Shown here piece after piece: positions 58,945-64,000 of a stretch of DNA of 64,000 nucleotides. The notes below the pieces were generated by a model, which did no database searches, was not told where the DNA came from, and worked only from the letters and a program-made list of their open reading frames with translations. Numbering within the stretch: position 1 is the stretch's first letter; each line of letters starts with the position of its first letter. The DNA comes from Rhodamnia argentea (taxonomy: Eukaryota > Streptophyta > Magnoliopsida > Myrtales > Myrtaceae): assembly GCF_020921035.1 (NCBI RefSeq), contig NC_063157.1, positions 8,406,001-8,470,000 of the forward strand, read 5' to 3'. A program made the translations under genes and the position numbers.

Positions 58945-61900
58945 ATGATGATGCCATGGATGAGAGTTTTGCTTGCAGTTTGGTTATTGGCGACGCATGC
59001 GGAGGGGATGGTCCGACACTACAAGTTCAATGTAAGCAAATTTTTTCTTTGTTTTCGTCCATTATATCTGCATGAACCCCGAATTGGACTGCACGTTTCA
59101 TCTTTTCCATGCATCTCTCCTCCTCCTCTTCTTCTTTGACTTCGTATATAGACATTAACGCAGAGCAACCTGTTGTAAACCCTAACCTTTTTTAAACTAC
59201 AAGGGAAGCAGAAAAAGGTTTTGAACTCAAAAATGTGAACTGAAACATGAGCAGAGTTCCACTGTTTCAGCCTGCAGCCATTTTCCTGCATATTTAGGCT
59301 AACCTACCTTGTCTCTAGTGACAAGGAGTCTTCGGATTTGACGAGACTCACGTAAATTTGGCTCGCATGAACGCGTGCACGCATTATAAGAAGATCATTT
59401 GGCCCTGGAAGGCGGGCGAGCTTTCATGCGCGCCACTATTTTCTCCGTTATATTCATCCATTTCTTTTAATTTCTTTCTTTATAAATAACACGGGATATC
59501 CAAACCCTTTTCTTCTGTCTTTGAACAATTCATTTGGTACAAAATGGCGCTCTCTTCGCTATGTGCCCCTCGGTTTTTCCTCCTATCAAGTTCTGCACGA
59601 GAACCTCGTATGTGGTCCGGCTGAAACCGATGGATTAACGGCCGATATATTTGTACCCCCAAGTGAACGTATCGGCAACTGAGCAGACACGTGCCTGGGA
59701 GTAATAAACGGAGTTTAGCATTGATTTGAGTTACATGCAATCTTCAGAAACCCTTTATTTTTTTATGGGGGTCGGGACCTTTTGCATGCTGATCATCTTT
59801 TGAATTAAAACCATATAATAATCTGCTGAAGCATTTAATATAAATCAGACGGTTCATATTTATGTATAAGCGTGACGAAATCAAGTAAGCGCGTTGATAT
59901 TTCGTTTTCAAGCCCAATGTTTGATTAGGGTTTGCATGGCATGACAACTGGATTAATTTTTATTTGATTGCAAGGATGAGCCAAAGAAATTTCAAAGTGT
60001 CGTGCTATATAATATGTCGTTGCATGTTGATGTATAGATTTTAAATATGTTACGTTGCTTGAGACAGTGAACATAGATTTGATATAGATATTGCTAAACA
60101 CAGCTAAGTGTGAGAATCGTGCAGATTAGCGCACGCACACCCATGTTTTCGTGTACTGATCTAGTGCCAAACCATATTATATTTCAACCCTCTTTGTTTA
60201 ACATATCGAAGAATTTACTGCTCGGACGTCTATTGGTACGTTATTGATTATAAAATGGATCTCAACTAGCAGTGTTAATCTATTGGTCGTGCAGAAACTC
60301 ATACTAGTCGCCTCTTGTTGTTGAATAATCAGAATCGAGCTCCGACTCCACACTAGAAGATTCAAACATCTCGTGAAGATGGGGATAATTATTCGGAAAG
60401 TCTTAAATCTATTGTACTTTTGCCAATTCAGTCTTAAACCTTTTAATTTGATCAATTGAGTCATAAACCTCTTGTGAAGATGGGGATTTTAGGCCAAAAT
60501 TAGCCGGATGGACTTAATTGGCAAAACACGAAAACGTTTAGAACTTAATTGGAAAAATTACGAAGTTTGTGACTTAATTGGCAAAAATGCCATAGGTTAG
60601 GAATCGAACGCTTTGTGTAGATCGAAAGGTTCGAGGCAGCTTATTTGACTTTTTGAAAGCGAATTAGGAAACCTCGTTCGTTAATTCCACGTCACGAAAT
60701 GACATTACTTGAGGAAAAATTAGCATCTTCCTATGGCACATGAGTGCACCAATATTGCATTTAATCCCAAGAGCGCCCTCCACCGACAAGTCCACGTCGT
60801 ATTAGGTGGAACATTTTCTTAAGTGTCTTTCGTGTGACGATGTTATTCACGACATTTAATGTTTTATCCGAAAATTGCCATGGCTTCGATAACGTGCGGG
60901 TTGGCTGTTCTGGTGAATTTGTTTAGGTGGTGGTGAAAAGGGCCGACAGATTGTGTAGCACGAAGCCCATCGTGACGGTCAACGGGAGGTTCCCCGGCCC
61001 GACGATCTACGCCCGGGAAGACGACACGGTGCGGGTCAAGGTGGTGAACCACGTCCGCTACAACGTGACCATCCACTGGTAGGTTCGAGTAATTAATCGT
61101 TTTGTCAATTTATCCGCTCCTAAACCAGCTTTTGAAGGATCTAAACGCCAAGCGATTACCGCAAAGATCATCTTTCTTGGGTGGGGAGATGGACATGAAG
61201 CCAGTATTTCGAGATGATTAGGGGTGAAATCGAGTCAACCTATTCACAAGTAGCCTGTGTTCAATTTGGTGACTACTTGAGATCGACTCGCCTAATTTCA
61301 TGTCCCGCTTGTCAACACATGTTGTTTTCAAAAGCATATCTAATAATTGCAAAAGGAAACAGAGTATACTTAAAGTAGTATAAAAATTTTCTATTTATAG
61401 ATTAACTGAGATTAGTTGAGTCGAGCTCGAGTAACTCGGTGTTCTTATCGAATTGGCCTCCGGCAGGAAAATTACTACTTGATCGAAACTATGTACCACA
61501 TATCCAATTGATGATTTGCTTCCGAATTCGCCGGAGGTGGGTTTTCGAAAGCGGTGTGATCGTAGAAAGTAAATGGTATCTTAATCGATATGAATTAGAT
61601 GGGAAAAGTACTTCCTGTTTTCAGTGGACAATCTGCCAGATCTGAAACATGCCATCTTAACAAATCTTTTGTATCCATTTCGATCTTTAGGCATGGAGTC
61701 AGACAACTGAGGACGGCTTGGGCCGACGGACCGGCGTACATAACGCAGTGCCCTATTCAGCCAGGACAAGTCTATACATACAACTTTGCTGTCACCGGCC
61801 AACGGGGCACGCTTCTCTGGCACGCCCACATCCTGTGGCTGAGGGCCACCGTTCACGGCGCCCTGGTCATCTTGCCCAGGCGAGGGGTCCCTTATCCATT

Positions 61901-63429
61901 TCCCAAGCCCCACAAAGAGAAGGTGATCGTATTAGGTGAGCCCAAATAGCTTTTCCAATTTGATCCATCTTCAATTGATAAGATTTCGAGGCGCTTCAGA
62001 AGATGGATAAAGATTCGAGTCAAATGACGTTGCATGATTTGAACTTGATTTGCCGCCATTGGCAGCTGAATGGTGGAAGTCGGACGTGGAAGCGGTGATC
62101 GATGAGGCCATGAAATCTGGAGCAGCACCCAATGTCTCCGATGCTTACACCATCAATAGCCATCCGGGACCCGTCGCCAATTGTCCCAAGGGTACTAGGA
62201 AAACAAGAATAACGTTGTTGGTCGCAAAAATTTAAGAGTCCGTTGCCGCCGATCTGACCGGTTCCGATAATGTGCAGATGGATACAAATTGGCAGTTCGA
62301 CCGGGCAAGACTTACATGCTGCGGATCATTAACGCGGCGCTCAATGAGGAGCTCTTCTTCAAGGTCGCCTGCCACCAACTCACGGTGGTCGAGGTCGACG
62401 CCACCTACGTCAAGCCTTTGCGCACCGACGCCATCCTTGTCGGCCCGGGCCAAACCACCGCCGCCCTCCTCACCACCAACCACTCGACTGGCAAGTACCT
62501 GATCACCGTCTCCCCCTTCATGGACGCCCCCATCGACGTCAACAACATCACCGCCACCGCGACGTTGCTCTACTCCGGCACGTCGAAGGCTTCCCTGGTG
62601 GCCCCCACCACCCCACCGCCCAAGAACGCCACGTGGGTGGCCGAGAGGTTCGTTGGCTCTCTGAGGAGCCTAAACACAAACACCTACCCCGCGCGAGTCC
62701 CGCTCGAGATGGACCACTCCCTGCTCTTCACCGTCGGCATCGGGGTCAAGCCCTGCGCGACCTGCCCGAGCGGCATCCGGGTCGTGGCCGACATCAACAA
62801 CATCAGTTTCGTCATGCCCAAGACCGCGCTTTTATCGGCGCACTACTACAAGACGCCCGGCGTCTTCACGGACGATTTCCCCGCGAAGCCATTGATAGAG
62901 TTCAACTACACGGGGAAGCAGCCGGCGAACCTGAACACCATGAGCGGGACGAGGCTATACAGGCTCACGTACAATGCGACGGTCCAGCTGGTCCTGCAAG
63001 ACACGGGGATGATTGCGCCGGAGAGCCACCCGATCCACCTCCACGGATTCAATTTCTTCGCGGTGGGAAGAGGGCTGGGGAATTTCGACCCGGTCAAGGA
63101 CCCGAGGAAGTTCAATCTCGTGGACCCGGTGGAGCGCAACACCATTGGAGTCCCGTCCGGTGGGTGGGCGGCCATAAGGTTCAGGGCCGATAATCCAGGT
63201 AAGCTCGCAATCTTCTGGATCATAATATACTTACATGACTTTTATACTGAAAAGGGCTTTTCTTCTTCTTCTTCTTATTCTTCTATTTTGATTTGCAGGG
63301 GTTTGGTTCTTGCATTGTCACCTAGAAGTGCACACGACATGGGGACTCAAGATGGCATTTGTCGTCGACGATGGGGAAGGCCCCGACCAGTCCCTCCTGC
63401 CCCCGCCGAGCGATCTCCCCAAGTGTTGA
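58945..63429 (+). CDS. Laccase (multicopper oxidase), LAC4-like
   Basis: Secreted p-diphenol:O2 oxidoreductase that oxidises monolignols in the cell wall. Six exons join in frame: 58945-59031, 60927-61078, 61691-61935, 62066-62191, 62278-63198 and 63299-63429; 553 residues. A signal peptide ([21 protein letters not shown]) is followed by MVRHYKFN, typical of LAC4-type laccases. All copper-binding clusters are present: HWHG (79-82), WHAH (123-126), HPIHLHG (454-460) and HCHLEVH (516-522). It ends ...[10 protein letters not shown], the conserved laccase C-terminus. Many N-x-S/T sites suggest heavy glycosylation. Intron 1 is 1.9 kb and contains a MITE. Exon 5 is GC-rich (codons ending G/C), unlike the AT-rich surroundings. 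A likely miR397 site lies in exon 5. Similarity is closest to Arabidopsis LAC4 from memory; related group members cannot be excluded. Confidence 0.96.
60385..60605. mobile_element. MITE remnant in laccase intron 1
   Basis: Inverted arms: GGAAAGTCTTAAATCTATTG and TTTGCCAATTCAGTCTTAAA on the left, GACTTAATTGGCAAAAATGC on the right. Same family as the 554-bp element at 42510-43063 but shorter. Confidence 0.6.
62327..62347 (+). promoter_or_regulatory. Probable miR397 target site in laccase exon 5
   Basis: The 21 bases encoding part of IINAALNEE differ from the perfect complement of miR397 at three positions, by my count two of them G:U wobbles and one mismatch. miR397 is the known negative regulator of lignin laccases in plants and targets this same coding region in LAC4-type genes. 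No expression evidence is available. Confidence 0.7.
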
Positions 63430-64000
63430 AACAGTCGCCGAGGGGACATACAGGATTTTGAGTTAGTGTAAGGAATGAGGAGTGCATACTACAGCATAAA
63501 GGACAGGGACATTGTAATTGGATTGATGTAGGTCAGTGGAAAAAACAACATTGGTGAGCAATATAGATTTTTAAGAGCTAGACCAAGCTGCTTATACCTT
63601 GACCAATTCGTGGGTTCTCCTTAGCTCGAGCAGTTCCGCTTGATTGTCGAGATTGTTGGAGATGCGGTTCATTTTCCTTGAAGTGATTTGAGTATGTCAA
63701 TTCAGTTGGGAATTAAATCATATGCAATTGCCAAAGTATCTTTTCTCTATCTGTCCCGCGAGAAGATGGCCGCAACGAAAGATGTTTCACCGAAGGTTGA
63801 AATCCTTCGGCTTTGATGTTTTAATCGGGTTGTCAATCACCGATCGCCGTGGATGTTGATTCTCGCGGACAGCAACGATATTAGGTTCTTGACTTCTGGT
63901 TCTGGCTATGATCACTTCCTCAAATCTAACCATAAATGGTCCCACCAGGCGTACTAAAAAGATGTTTCGTCGGAAGATGTCCGCGACGAAAGATATTTCA
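63430..64000. other. Laccase 3' UTR and downstream spacer
   Basis: No clear AATAAA signal was seen. Two short related segments, CGCAACGAAAGATGTTTCAC (63771) and CGCGACGAAAGATATTTCA (63982), may belong to a repeat running out of the window. Nothing else was recognised. Confidence 0.4.

Noticed and set aside
62633-63193. 186-residue frame overlapping laccase exon 5
   Set aside because: Shadow frame in a GC-rich exon; the laccase frame is the conserved one.
1-64000. CRISPR arrays, bacterial operons, rRNA genes
   Set aside because: No regularly spaced repeats of CRISPR type, no rRNA core motifs, and the gene structure is eukaryotic.

Overview
This window is plant nuclear DNA, almost certainly from a dicot and probably a woody one. 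The evidence is many-exon genes with GT-AG introns, plastid-targeted diaminopimelate epimerase, a lignin-type laccase, Pol II snRNA genes with the plant USE (GTCCCACA-) and 3' box (AGTTGAA), a Ty1-copia element with a tRNA-iMet primer site, and many MITE-like foldbacks in AT-rich spacers. The compact introns and GC-rich laccase exons suggest a Myrtales-like tree, but that is an impression only; the species cannot be read from the sequence.

Layout. (1) 1-3058, minus: cytosolic tyrosyl-tRNA synthetase, eight exons, cut by the window edge. (2) 3.7-6.8 kb: AT-rich spacer with two inverted-repeat (foldback) elements. (3) 6.8-10.4 kb, minus: a decayed kinesin-5 (KIN-5) copy with stops, a frameshift and missing ends. 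(4) 11.8-15.3 kb, minus: complete plastid dapF in nine exons. (5) 16-31.5 kb, plus: a small spliceosomal RNA cluster with two U5 genes and three U2 copies. One U2 is full length, one lacks the Sm-site segment and one is internally deleted. (6) 23.2-28.9 and 30.3-41.3 kb: two copies of a duplicated unit, each holding a U2 copy and a complete NPF8 (PTR-type) peptide transporter gene on the minus strand. The second unit carries a 4.73-kb Ty1-copia element inserted about 10 bp after the U2 3' box. (7) 41.3-58.5 kb: gene-free repeat land with diverged direct duplications, several MITE families, TRIM-like LTR remnants, an RTE-type LINE fragment and GA/CA microsatellites. (8) 58.9-63.4 kb, plus: a complete six-exon laccase close to the LAC4 group, with a likely miR397 target site.

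How it fits together. The genes do not form an operon-like group. They are independent housekeeping genes (TyrRS for translation, dapF for lysine), secondary-wall metabolism (laccase) and transport (NPF8). The most distinctive story is evolutionary. A block containing snRNA genes and an NPF8 gene has been copied in steps (U5-U2, then U5-U2-NPF8, then U2-NPF8), and the copies are now at different stages of decay. All five snRNA copies share an unusual ACAAA-type stretch where the plant snRNA TATA box should be.

Limits: exon boundaries come from reading frames, GT-AG sites and remembered family sequence; no alignment or expression data were available. Repeat edges are approximate to about 10-50 bp unless a target-site duplication is stated.
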